Assembly: GCA_001839685.1 (NCBI GenBank)
Contig: MLAK01000680.1
Location: 5,675 to 69,674, forward strand
DNA length: 64,000 nt
Direction of reading: 5' to 3'
Source: Tritrichomonas foetus
Taxonomy: Eukaryota; Parabasalia; Tritrichomonadida; Tritrichomonadidae
Each line of letters begins with the position of its first letter. Position 1 is the first letter of the stretch. This document shows positions 1 to 9,433 of this stretch, in pieces. Made by a program: the position numbers and the translations under genes. Below the pieces are notes generated by a model. That model was given only the letters and a program-made list of their open reading frames with translations. It was not told where the DNA came from and made no database searches.

Positions 1-76
1 ACTTTTGATTTTTTCGTATTTTGTTTGAAAAGAGTTCAGAAAAAGTGAATGCAGAAATCTTGTTTGATTTTTTGGA

Positions 77-420
77 CTAAGTTTTTGAATGTGATCTTGA
101 AAAAGTGGCCTGGTGAGAATTCCAAATTTTTTGATCATAAGGTTGAAATATTGAAGATAATTTTTGTCCATTATTTGATGACCCATTTGGAGATTTGGCA
201 TTTGGGTGAATTGGTTTCTTCTTCTTTTGTAAAATCTTTGTTGGCTGTGTTGATGTTTTCTCGGTGTATCGCTTTTCTCTAACTCTGATTGTCTTTATTT
301 TATTATGTGAAGGAACTCCCTGAATCATTGCAAGCAATGGGCACAGTCTGACAAATTGTCCATCAGTGATTCAATGGGAAAATCATGACAAAGAAAAGGT
401 TTTTTAGAGAGGGTTATCAT
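77..420 (-). pseudogene. small frameshifted gene, product unknown
   Basis: An ATG at 420 opens a coding-looking frame of 31 residues (Cys/His-containing, ending near DCAHCLQ). It stops at a TGA. An overlapping frame, shifted by one base, then stays open for about 85 residues to 77 and is rich in Lys, Asn and Ser. The two frames read as one small basic protein broken by a single-base shift, either a true lesion or a sequencing error. No family was recognised. Confidence 0.35.
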
Positions 421-537
421 TGATAACTTATCACTTTTTCTTATTCCAGGAATCGTGTGTAATTTTAACCATAAGCTCCATAGTGAAGTTCTGGAGGGAA
501 ATAATAAATAAATAAAATAAAATAGATGAATACTCCT

Positions 538-3063
538 TTATTTTGGCGCTGACTTATTTCTTTCATAGTGAAGATTAGCTGGCGTGTGTTTCTTTGAGAT
601 CTTCCTCTTTCCCTTTGGCGGTAAAACCACAATTGTTTTTTCCTTTTTGGTTGTGATTGGTGGCTCATTTTCCATTTTGATTCTTTTTTCAATTACCGCA
701 GATAAATTGAATCTATTTCTGAATATATCAGGATGCACATCTTGAATGACTTTCTGAAACATATCTACGGCCAACTTAGCATATATCTTTATGTCTTTCA
801 TCAGCGATTGATCATTTCCTTTGATGACTCTTTTATTAAAGATGAATTCAACAAGTTCAGGCATTGTTGGATATTTTCCATACTTGCAGACGAACTTACC
901 ATAGAGTGCAGAACTTGAGAAGACTGGATGTTCTGAATCAATGCTTACTATTTCAGTATGTGCTTCGTACCAAGTTTTATCACCAACTTTATAATATGGT
1001 CTCATGGTTTGTGGGCAAATTTCTACATTTTTGAACTTTTCTGCAAGTCCATCATAATGATTCCATGATTCTCTCCAGTCTGGAAGCTTTTCAGGCGTCC
1101 AATCAAGTGGAAGAGGAATTGAGCCAGCTGATTTATTCGGGTTTACAAGTTTTCCAAGACTGTACAACTCTTCAAATGTTAATCCAAGGCATCTTCTCGG
1201 TAAAGTATCACGGATTACTTGCAATTGTGTTAGTGTTGGCGCACCATCAACTGGAACATAGCGTGGAATTTCAAAGTCTTTGTCAAAGATCGAATGATTG
1301 ATATCTTTTGTATCTATTAATGTCCATCTTTGATACATACCACGAAGCAGCATGTTGAAATCAAATGGTTTCCATTTACAAAAGCTGAGCATAGCAAATA
1401 AAGCCCTGAGTCTTTTAATGTGTCTATTTATTCCTTCAGGAAGCGGATACTTCACCAATTCTAGAAGCTTTAGTAACAAGTTTGGATGAAGTAAATGTAA
1501 ACGAAGTGGATCATATTCAATTGGTGGCTGAATTGCAAAAGCTGGTGATGCAAGAACAAACCAAATTGCTGTACCAAGTGGAATTCTTCTTTGTACATAA
1601 CCTGTTAAACCAGTCAGTGATGCAGATGAATAGCTGTTCTTTAATCTGTAAATCATTTGTTCACGGACAAAAGGAAGAACTTCTTGTAAGTAAGGAATTT
1701 GTCCACTTTCTATCAATAAATAAAGGTAAGCAAACCAGAAATCCATGTTTCCAAGTTGTTTGCCACCACTGAATAGTTTAGAAAGAGTCCAGTTTGCAGC
1801 TCTGACATGAGAATGATGAGCACCAAGTGGAATAGCGCCGAGAATTGGTCTTCGTGTCATAGGAGATTCCACCAATGGCCTTCCAATTTGTTGAGCTTCA
1901 CGTATTATTCTCAAACTGACTGGATGATCAATTGTCTCAATTGTTTTTGTATTTACACTCTTTTTAAAGAAGGCATTAAGTGGACAATCAATTACTTGAT
2001 TCACAGTTTTTATGCCAAGTGTAAACATTATTGGTTTTTCTGGTTTTACAATTAAAATGGCTGGATCAGTTTCATCTTCGTAAGAAATTGGACAAACAAA
2101 TGGTGAATCTGTTTCTGTATAGGCATCCTCAGTATCTATTGCTTCGAATGGTGTTACTGGTTTTGCTCTTTCAGCCCGAGCAGATTGAATTGAATCTGGG
2201 TCAAATGTGAATCTTAAAACACCTTCACACATTCGAATCAAACATTGAATTTTTGAAGCAAAATCACTTGGCACTTCATGATTTAAAACAAGTTGTGAGC
2301 CATAATTTAATGAAGTTTCCAGGTCGTTTCGTTCAAGTGAATCTTGTAATAATTTTCCGATATGTGGAACTGTTCCTTTTACATTACTGCAAATTCGATT
2401 TTGCATTTTAATGACCTTGTTTCTTAATTCACGATCACCAACTGTTCCCATTGTTCTGGCGGTTAGTGCTCTGAGAAGGGAAGGATAATTCTTCATAAAG
2501 TCTTCAATGCTGTTAATTAAATCAATATCACGTGCAATTATTAAATCATCTTCAGCAACACTTGCCAATTCTGCAGTTTTTGGAGTGTCTGCATCAAAGG
2601 TGACTTCATAAATGGTGTGTGGACAATTTCTTGTAAACGGGCAAATAACAGACATGTTAACACCATCAATTAATGATGATTTGATTACATATGCAGTAAT
2701 AAGTTGAAACTTGACACCATTACTGACAACATATTGATCGGCTTGATCAATACTATCAACATCAACTTGACCATCAGTGATCAAAATTAAGTGTTCTTGT
2801 CCTTTTTCGCCAACTGTGTGGCATGCTTGTGCAACAGATATTGGCGATGTTCCACCCCGGCCAGAAAGTGAATCATTCAATTGTCGAAAATCATTTACAT
2901 CAACAATTTTGAATTCATGGTCCCACATTACAATAATATCTCCATCGCGATAATTATCGTCGATTAATTTTCTAACATATGAATGATAAGATGTATTGTC
3001 TTTTGTAGATCGGGAAAAATCAATTGCAAATGTTCGAGATAAATGTGAACTGTCGGAAAGCAT
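538..3063 (-). CDS. von Willebrand factor A domain protein
   Basis: 841-residue protein. The open frame extends to a TTG at 3114, but the ATG at 3063 lies 13 nt after an Inr (TCATT, +1 at 3076), so I start it there. A vWA domain occupies the first ~200 residues. Its metal-binding MIDAS site looks complete: DFSRS at residues 15-19, a Thr in GGTS near 70 and an Asp in ITDGQ near 93. Such domains bind partner proteins through a divalent metal. The remaining ~600 residues are soluble-looking and match no family I know, and the last ~50 are strongly basic. There is no signal peptide or membrane span, so it is probably cytosolic or nuclear. Its partner is unknown. Confidence 0.75.
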   Translation of the reverse strand: MLSDSSHLSRTFAIDFSRSTKDNTSYHSYVRKLIDDNYRDGDIIVMWDHEFKIVDVNDFRQLNDSLSGRGGTSPISVAQACHTVGEKGQEHLILITDGQVDVDSIDQADQYVVSNGVKFQLITAYVIKSSLIDGVNMSVICPFTRNCPHTIYEVTFDADTPKTAELASVAEDDLIIARDIDLINSIEDFMKNYPSLLRALTARTMGTVGDRELRNKVIKMQNRICSNVKGTVPHIGKLLQDSLERNDLETSLNYGSQLVLNHEVPSDFASKIQCLIRMCEGVLRFTFDPDSIQSARAERAKPVTPFEAIDTEDAYTETDSPFVCPISYEDETDPAILIVKPEKPIMFTLGIKTVNQVIDCPLNAFFKKSVNTKTIETIDHPVSLRIIREAQQIGRPLVESPMTRRPILGAIPLGAHHSHVRAANWTLSKLFSGGKQLGNMDFWFAYLYLLIESGQIPYLQEVLPFVREQMIYRLKNSYSSASLTGLTGYVQRRIPLGTAIWFVLASPAFAIQPPIEYDPLRLHLLHPNLLLKLLELVKYPLPEGINRHIKRLRALFAMLSFCKWKPFDFNMLLRGMYQRWTLIDTKDINHSIFDKDFEIPRYVPVDGAPTLTQLQVIRDTLPRRCLGLTFEELYSLGKLVNPNKSAGSIPLPLDWTPEKLPDWRESWNHYDGLAEKFKNVEICPQTMRPYYKVGDKTWYEAHTEIVSIDSEHPVFSSSALYGKFVCKYGKYPTMPELVEFIFNKRVIKGNDQSLMKDIKIYAKLAVDMFQKVIQDVHPDIFRNRFNLSAVIEKRIKMENEPPITTKKEKTIVVLPPKGKRKISKKHTPANLHYERNKSAPK

Positions 3064-3073
3064 GTAATAAAAA

Positions 3074-3078
3074 AATGA
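3074..3078 (-). promoter_or_regulatory. Inr core promoter of the vWA gene
   Basis: Reads TCATT on the minus strand with +1 at 3076, 13 nt before the ATG at 3063. It lies inside the TTG-initiated open frame, so it argues against the longer start. Confidence 0.6.
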
Positions 3079-3851
3079 ACTGTTTAGTAAATTTTTTTCA
3101 ATATACTCCCACAAAATTACTATTCAAATTATCATTCAATTTTAAATATGACATAATTGTTGTGAAAGATCGACTTTTTGACTTCATGATGTTTCTGATG
3201 TTTTGGCTGAGATATTCGAACTTTCAGAGATGTGCCATAGATAATTCGTATTGTCTATCAATAAATTATTGACAATAAATGGCAGAATTAATTAAAATTC
3301 ACATTCAATTATTTAATTTTTCGGTATAAAAACCATGAAACATCGAATCAACAAACTAATATTGATTTCACTAATATATAAAATTATATTTCATCTCAAA
3401 ATGATTCGTGAGAAAATGAAATCAGTTTAGCTGTGAGCACTTTTCATTAATTTGACTTTTCATTTGACCTTAAACGTTCACAATGAAATATTTACAAGTT
3501 TCCTTTTCCTCTTTTTTATTTCCCAGATTCTTTTTTATCCTATTTCTTGATTGAGTAACATTAGTAAATCATAATACACATCCAATAAACACACAGTATT
3601 CTTTGAGAGATCAACTCCTATTTCATCTTTTGAAATAAATCTTCTTTTGAGATTATATATTTGTCTACAGATAACTAAAATTTTAGCATCAAAATCTCAA
3701 AATAAAGTCATAAGTATTATGACTATAAAGCTACTTATTCAATCTGAAGAAGCAGAATCATAATCATCAATCAGTCGATTATTCCAAAAGTGACTATTTA
3801 TAATTGGCCAACCAACTAATGAGATATTTGAAAAGTTTATTTTACTACATT
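3079..3851. other. intergenic, divergent promoters
   Basis: AT-rich spacer between two divergently transcribed genes. I see no coding remnant or repeat. Confidence 0.5.
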
Positions 3852-3856
3852 TCATT
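3852..3856 (+). promoter_or_regulatory. Inr core promoter
   Basis: TCATT with +1 at 3854, 10 nt before the ATG at 3864. It shows that the upstream TTG at 3804 is not the start. Confidence 0.65.
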
Positions 3857-3863
3857 TCATCAA

Positions 3864-4787
3864 ATGACACCCGAAGAATTGGAATACTATTATAAACTTT
3901 ATCTTACGTGTGATACATCTCGCAAAGATGATATTGCTTTTAAATTAATAAGCGCAGATAGAGAGCAACTTTTGAAAATTCTCACTTTACCAGAAGACTC
4001 AGAAGAGCGATTCCGAATCTACGATTTAATCATTAAAATTTTGCCAGATGGCCAAGATCTCCTCAATCATGTTTTCGAAGAATGCCGAGACGAAAGCGAT
4101 CCGCTTAACCAGCTTGTTGCCATTCAATTCGTCAATGACAACAAATTAAACGATATTAATACTTTTCTCAACATTTTCAAAAACAATGTCGACAATCCTT
4201 TAACGCTGCCATCAATTTCACAGACAATCGTGCCAATGATTATGGCATCTCCAGATCCAACGCAATATCAAGAATATGTCGAAATCATGATCCAAAAAGC
4301 TGTCTCTACTATTCCAGATGTTCTTGGTGCACTTCCACCGCTTACAAAGAACGACTTCTTTGCACAAATGATGCTTAATAATGACGAGTTCAAATTGTGG
4401 CTGATTGATCTTCCTTATAAGCCTGAACTTCGTACGTTTAATATTTATATGCGTAATCTTCTTGCATCGCACATAAAAGATCCATCAGCCATCCTTCTTT
4501 CCGATACAAATTTGATTAATGCAATGACTCACCCAAGCGCCTGTTTAAGATGTGCTGCATTTGATCATATTGCAATGATGGCGCCATATTTCAAAGACCA
4601 ACTGCTCGCAATTAATCGATTTAAAGAGAGACTATTTGATGTTTCAATGGATACAACTCTGGATGAGAGACGATCACGTGATCGAGCCACAAACGCACTT
4701 GGATTGACTGCACCTGCACCAAATGGTAACGCAGTGCCTACTACACAAGCACACGAAGATATAGGCCCAGATATTATGGTTATATAA
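3864..4787 (+). CDS. helical-repeat (HEAT/ARM-like) protein, unknown role
   Basis: 307-residue acidic protein made almost wholly of amphipathic helices, with a short flexible tail rich in Ala, Pro and Asn (residues ~275-307). The helical spacing resembles HEAT or armadillo solenoids, which act as protein scaffolds. A loose likeness to proteasome chaperones of the PSMD5 type is only a guess. The start is the ATG 10 nt after an Inr. It has no signal peptide or membrane segment. Confidence 0.65.
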   Translation: MTPEELEYYYKLYLTCDTSRKDDIAFKLISADREQLLKILTLPEDSEERFRIYDLIIKILPDGQDLLNHVFEECRDESDPLNQLVAIQFVNDNKLNDINTFLNIFKNNVDNPLTLPSISQTIVPMIMASPDPTQYQEYVEIMIQKAVSTIPDVLGALPPLTKNDFFAQMMLNNDEFKLWLIDLPYKPELRTFNIYMRNLLASHIKDPSAILLSDTNLINAMTHPSACLRCAAFDHIAMMAPYFKDQLLAINRFKERLFDVSMDTTLDERRSRDRATNALGLTAPAPNGNAVPTTQAHEDIGPDIMVI

Positions 4788-5026
4788 GCGTCAGAAATTA
4801 AAACTTTGAGTAATATTTTATGCCTCTGCATTCTGACCAAAAGTTAAAACTATTTTAAATTCACCCAAATAATTATTAAACTTGTGGAAACCCTTTTTCA
4901 AGCTCGGTCACAATGCATAGGCATATAATAATTTTTTATTAAAAATGTTTTCATTGCATATTCGTTGATAATTCAATTTTATTTTCATTTGTTTACACTC
5001 AGATCATATATACATCTGCACTAATA

Positions 5027-5146
5027 TCAAACCTGAAAGAGATTACTACTAATGCTACCACATATTGCCAATCTTAGAGGTGAATTTTGAATTTCTGGCT
5101 GAACTTTCGGTTGATAAGCAGGTCTCAAATCACCTGCTTGTGAATA
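5027..5146 (-). pseudogene. short coding relic
   Basis: A minus-strand frame of 39 codons between stops has protein-like composition (Pro, Gln, Arg; for example AYQPKVQPEIQ) in otherwise AT-rich spacer. It has no ATG and no promoter. It is probably the C-terminal end of a decayed gene. The rest of the 4788-5656 spacer shows nothing else. Confidence 0.25.
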
Positions 5147-5656
5147 TTAAATAAATTTACAAAAAATTAAATAAATGTTTCTTATTCATCTGATTATTAT
5201 CATTGTATGGTTCGCAATAATTAAAAAGTTATGATTCAAAAGGCCTCATTTGGAATATATTATATTGTCATTCTGAAATTTAAGAATCTTTGAAGAAAGA
5301 ATTGTGTTCAGCTTTCATGAAAACTACAAAAACAGCAAATAATAGGTTTCAAACTTGTGAATAAGGTGAATTGATTAAGTGATCACACTATCATTGATTC
5401 TTTTAAAGTCTAATAAGACAATGCTTAGCACCTCCATAGTTAAATATGATGTTGAATCTCAATAAGATATTATTGATGACAGTTTCCTCTATCCAAAAAT
5501 GGCATATTTTGATTATTGGCCATTTATCAACTGATTTTCAAAAATTGATAATTCAAAATTGTTCAAAAGTTTAGTTAATTCCTCCATTCGAAAATTGAAT
5601 TTATATTTAGCCAAATTTCCACAAAATCACCTGAAAATTGAATGAAATATTGAATG

Positions 5657-5661
5657 TCATA
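5657..5661 (+). promoter_or_regulatory. Inr core promoter of the kinase gene
   Basis: TCATA with +1 at 5659, 27 nt before the first in-frame ATG at 5686. The open frame itself begins at a TTG (5638) upstream of the Inr. Confidence 0.5.
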
Positions 5662-5685
5662 GACAAACTTGAACAACAAATACGA

Positions 5686-6927
5686 ATGCAAGAGAAAGAT
5701 GATTTTTTTAACGAAAAGACAGCTTTTACTGCAACTTCTCTTCAGGAAGAACTCTATCCAAGAATAGGCGACCTTGGGCAAGGAATTACCGGAACTGTTG
5801 AACTTCGCTTCTCGATAAAGGAACGATCTCTCAGAGCTTTCAAATTTGCCAAAAACGACGAACTAACGGAAAAAGAGCAGCAGAATTATAGCAGGGAAGT
5901 CGATGTTCTCTCGAAGTACAAATATCCGTCGATCGTTCAAGTTTTTAATTATGGCGATCCATCCACAGAAAAAAATTTTACGCCTTGGATTGAGCTCGAA
6001 TTCATTCCAGGGGGAACGATTTTCGATTACTGGAATTATTTACTCAAAAACGACCAAAAAATGGACCCTACAACGATGTTAATAATTTTATATGGGACCG
6101 CATCAGCACTCGCCTTTCTCCACCGCCATAACGTCATTCACCGCGATGTTAAATCCACAAACGTGCTTCTCGATGACCACCTCGAGCCTCATTTGGCCGA
6201 TTTTGGATTCGCACGAGAATATGATCCAAATATCGGCATTACTTCTTTCCCTCACACGTTGAATTATGCTCCACCCGAACTTATTCAATGCCAGCCCTAC
6301 AACCAAAAAGCGGACGTTTTTTCTTTTGGATTATTGATATATGAAATGGCCACATTCAAAGTTCCGTACAGTAAATTCAATGGTGCACCTGAATTAATAG
6401 CCAAACGAATCAGTGATGCAAACTTCCCTAAGCTTGATGGAAGTTCCCCATTTGCATCAATTTATCACGAATGTGTGCAATTCGACCAGAGACTTCGGCC
6501 AACAATGACAAGTGTTTTGATGAGTCTCGCGAAAGTCGCAAACAAAATCGAGGGCATTGACTTGCCGAAATTTAATGAATATAAAAGGAAATTAAAATTG
6601 TATAACGAAAGCAACAGAGATGATCGAGACGATAAAGAAATTCTTGGCGATTGTGGTTCATTTGAAAGACTCATCTCTGCTTGTGATCAGCCAAATGGCG
6701 GAAAAATCAAATATTTCATCGGCTATATGATGTACAACGGATACGGCGTTGAGTCTGACAAAGAACAGGCTGTTAAGTATTTAATTGACTCCGCTGAAAA
6801 CTACAACAATGTGGACGCTTTCGACTTGATTGATGAAATATATGAAGACTACGATGCAAGTGGAATAGACCCGAACATTATTGATACAGCAACAATTGAT
6901 GCTTTGAGGAAAAAGTTTTCTGTTTGA
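5686..6927 (+). CDS. protein kinase with C-terminal Sel1-like segment
   Basis: 413 residues. A complete Ser/Thr (tyrosine-kinase-like group) kinase domain spans roughly residues 20-285. It has a glycine loop GQGITGTV near 31, the ATP lysine in RAFKFAK near 53, the catalytic loop HRDVKSTN near 150, DFG near 170 and the APPE motif. After a ~30-residue linker, residues ~335-395 look like one or two Sel1 repeats (GYMMYNGYGVESD, then KEQAVKYLIDSAE). Kinase-Sel1 fusions are a large expanded group in trichomonads. All catalytic residues are present, so it should be active. The substrate is unknown. Confidence 0.88.
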   Translation: MQEKDDFFNEKTAFTATSLQEELYPRIGDLGQGITGTVELRFSIKERSLRAFKFAKNDELTEKEQQNYSREVDVLSKYKYPSIVQVFNYGDPSTEKNFTPWIELEFIPGGTIFDYWNYLLKNDQKMDPTTMLIILYGTASALAFLHRHNVIHRDVKSTNVLLDDHLEPHLADFGFAREYDPNIGITSFPHTLNYAPPELIQCQPYNQKADVFSFGLLIYEMATFKVPYSKFNGAPELIAKRISDANFPKLDGSSPFASIYHECVQFDQRLRPTMTSVLMSLAKVANKIEGIDLPKFNEYKRKLKLYNESNRDDRDDKEILGDCGSFERLISACDQPNGGKIKYFIGYMMYNGYGVESDKEQAVKYLIDSAENYNNVDAFDLIDEIYEDYDASGIDPNIIDTATIDALRKKFSV

Positions 6928-7304
6928 TTTTCGTTCTTTGATTTCTCTTTATTTTTATTTTTGACTTTTTCGTGTATTTGGGGTTTTGGACTTCAGCTTT
7001 TATTGGAAAATAAGAAAAATGGAGTTGTATTTTATTAAACTATTGGGAATGATTTGATTTTTCGTGTTATTTTAAAATTGCCTGATTCTTTCAGATTCTT
7101 AGCAACAAAAATTATATAATTATAATTGTTCCAAGAAGAAATTTAAATTTAAACTTATTTCATTATAAACTAATTCAAGCATTGTGCTTTTTATGATGAA
7201 AGTGAATTTCACACTTAGCAAAGGACTAAATAATCAAAAGAAAGAAGGCTTATAAATATAATGTATACATTTTATTAAAAAGCAATAATAAAGAAAAAAT
7301 ATGT
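6928..7304. other. convergent 3' spacer
   Basis: AT-rich spacer between the ends of the kinase and WD40 genes. No feature seen. Confidence 0.5.
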
Positions 7305-8603
7305 TTAACATTCGTATGAAGCAAATCCGCCAACAGCAGGATAACATTCCGCTAATTTAGTAAGGCGTGTTTCCTGCTGGACCAAATGCTCGTTCAATTT
7401 TTGCATATGAATATTCATTAAATGAAGTTCATTCTCGAGTACTTCTGGTGATAGTGCAGAAACTGGTGGAATTGAAGGAGGAATTGATGCTTGTTCTGTT
7501 CGGAATAAAATAGTTGGAATAATTCTATGTCTTGGTGTCTTCCATACAATAATAACACCATCAGAATCAGCAGTTGCAAACATTTTACCGGTTGGATCCC
7601 AAGCGCAGGCACAATTTGGTGATTCATGACCCTCAAAGCTGTACAACAATGTTGACATTTTAATGTCAAAAATACGTGGTGATGTGTCTCCACCAGCTGT
7701 TAAAACTTGGGGCTTCTTTGGATGAAATCTAACGATTGAAGGTGGTGCTTCATGTGATTGGAATAATTCTGGTTCTTTATAAAGTCTATCAACAGGTGCC
7801 AAAAGTGGATCATTGTAAAGTTTATCCTTAATAATTTCTTTGGCAGAGTCTTTCGCACGCTTGGCTAATGCAACTGAGTTGACGCTTGATTGATATGATG
7901 TGCTTTGACTATATTGTGATTCAGAGCAAATGCTTGATATTGAATGGTCAAGCTGACGAATGTCCCAAAGTGAAAGGTGGCCATCTTCTGTTGATGCAGC
8001 AAAGATTTGACCAGTATGATCAAAATCAACACTTGTGATTGGGTTTTGTCCATCAAGACGAAGAGACTTATTCCAAAGGAATCTCCTTTGGCATCGAACA
8101 TCCCATAATGTTAGGCTTCCACTATGATCGCCTGACAAAATGATGGCTTGTGTTGGATTGCAGCAACACGAAGTGACCTGGCTACTATGGAGAGCAAATG
8201 AAACCAAAAACTTCATATCACTTGCTGGATCCCAAACTTTGATGCTTTTATCATTTGATGCAGTAATAACAAGTCCGTTGGTCTTCCACATGTCCATATC
8301 GTTAATTCGAGAAGGATGCGCGTTTCGCAAAATCTTTGGTGTTTGGCTGTGGATTTTCCACATAGCGATTTGGCCTTCAAATGAAGTTCCATAAACTTCT
8401 TGTCCTGATGCTGATAGTAGACTTCGTACTGGTGAAAATCCCTTCGCTGTGAAAGCAAAAGGACGGTTTTGTTTTTCAACATTATATAATAAAATTCCGC
8501 CGGCTCTAGATGAAGCTAATAATTGTTTACCATTTGGATGGAAATTGAGTGAAGAAATGCTTTTTGTTGGAACATTATAATGAGTTATTAAACAATCTCC
8601 CAT
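7305..8603 (-). CDS. POC1: WD40 protein, POC1-like centriolar protein
   Basis: 432 residues. About seven WD40 repeats fill residues 10-340 (recognisable WD ends include IKVWDP, LTLWDV, LSLWDI and IIVWKT). An acidic/serine-rich insert of ~60 residues separates repeats 5 and 6. A C-terminal amphipathic helix follows at ~380-420. A beta-propeller plus a short C-terminal coiled coil is the layout of POC1, which stabilises centrioles and basal bodies. The last two repeats, with FHPKKPQVLTAGGD, are closest to POC1. The start is a plain ATG; no clear Inr was seen. Another WD40 family is the main alternative. Confidence 0.7.
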   Translation of the reverse strand: MGDCLITHYNVPTKSISSLNFHPNGKQLLASSRAGGILLYNVEKQNRPFAFTAKGFSPVRSLLSASGQEVYGTSFEGQIAMWKIHSQTPKILRNAHPSRINDMDMWKTNGLVITASNDKSIKVWDPASDMKFLVSFALHSSQVTSCCCNPTQAIILSGDHSGSLTLWDVRCQRRFLWNKSLRLDGQNPITSVDFDHTGQIFAASTEDGHLSLWDIRQLDHSISSICSESQYSQSTSYQSSVNSVALAKRAKDSAKEIIKDKLYNDPLLAPVDRLYKEPELFQSHEAPPSIVRFHPKKPQVLTAGGDTSPRIFDIKMSTLLYSFEGHESPNCACAWDPTGKMFATADSDGVIIVWKTPRHRIIPTILFRTEQASIPPSIPPVSALSPEVLENELHLMNIHMQKLNEHLVQQETRLTKLAECYPAVGGFASYEC

Positions 8604-8857
8604 TAGATTCGAATAAAATTTTGCGCTTGGAAATTATAAACGTGTGGATCAATAATTGAAAATAATTGTATGCATAGGCCATATATGCATTTAAAACTAT
8701 TGAAGAATTGAAAAACATCAATTGGTTAATTGAATATATGTTAACTGGATTTGATCAAATAGATAGATCATTTAAAAAGTTTATATTCAATTTTTCACTA
8801 TTTTATTAACGTACACGTGTAAAATATTGAAATTAAAAAATTCTTGAAAATTCCCCA

Positions 8858-9154
8858 ATGTCAGACGAAGAAGAAGCAGTGCCAGAAGAATTCGAAGTTG
8901 ATGAACAAACCCTCCAAGAAAATCAAAGACTTCAACAGCTCGCAATGAATTTGCACAATGCAATGCCAGTCAGATCTTTACCAAAGCAAGAATATTTACA
9001 GGCAACCGTTATTCCTCTCCTTTTAGAAGGAATGTCTTGGATTATAAAAGAAAGGCCGGAAGATCCAGTTGAAAATTTAGCCATGTTTTTGATTAAAAAT
9101 AATCCAAATACGCCAGAGCTCCATCGTTCTTTGGATTTATCAGAATATGAATAA
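8858..9154 (+). CDS. Dpy-30 motif protein
   Basis: 98 residues, almost the same length as human DPY30. The acidic N-terminus is followed by the Dpy-30 helix pair at ~52-92, with LPKQEYLQATVIPLLLEGM and then KERPEDPVENLAMFLIKNN. This motif forms a dimeric four-helix bundle that grips an amphipathic helix of a partner. It occurs in the COMPASS histone H3K4 methyltransferase complex and in flagellar radial-spoke proteins, and sequence alone does not say which. It is divergent from the POC1-like gene, with a 254 bp spacer. Confidence 0.88.
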   Translation: MSDEEEAVPEEFEVDEQTLQENQRLQQLAMNLHNAMPVRSLPKQEYLQATVIPLLLEGMSWIIKERPEDPVENLAMFLIKNNPNTPELHRSLDLSEYE

Positions 9155-9210
9155 TGGCTTTTATTCGGATGAATCATATTAAATATTTTTATTATTGTTA
9201 ACTTTTCATT

Positions 9211-9341
9211 CTTTTTTTTCTTGCTCAAATGTTTTCTTGCTCAAATGTTTTTTTCTTGTTCAAATATTTTTCTTGTTTAAATGTTTTTTGTTTGTTCAAA
9301 TGTTTTTCTTGTTCAAATGCTTTTTGCTCAAATGTTTTTTG
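9211..9341 (+). repeat. T-rich minisatellite, ~17 bp unit
   Basis: About seven imperfect copies of a unit built on TTTTCTTG(C/T)TCAAATG, directly after the Dpy-30 gene and before the convergent coiled-coil gene. Spacing varies between copies because of T-run length changes. Confidence 0.8.
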
Positions 9342-9433
9342 ATTAGATAAAAACAAGAAGAATTCTAAAAATAATCAGAAAATTAGAACATACACAATAT
9401 TTACAAATTCATAACACTATACTACTTCATATG

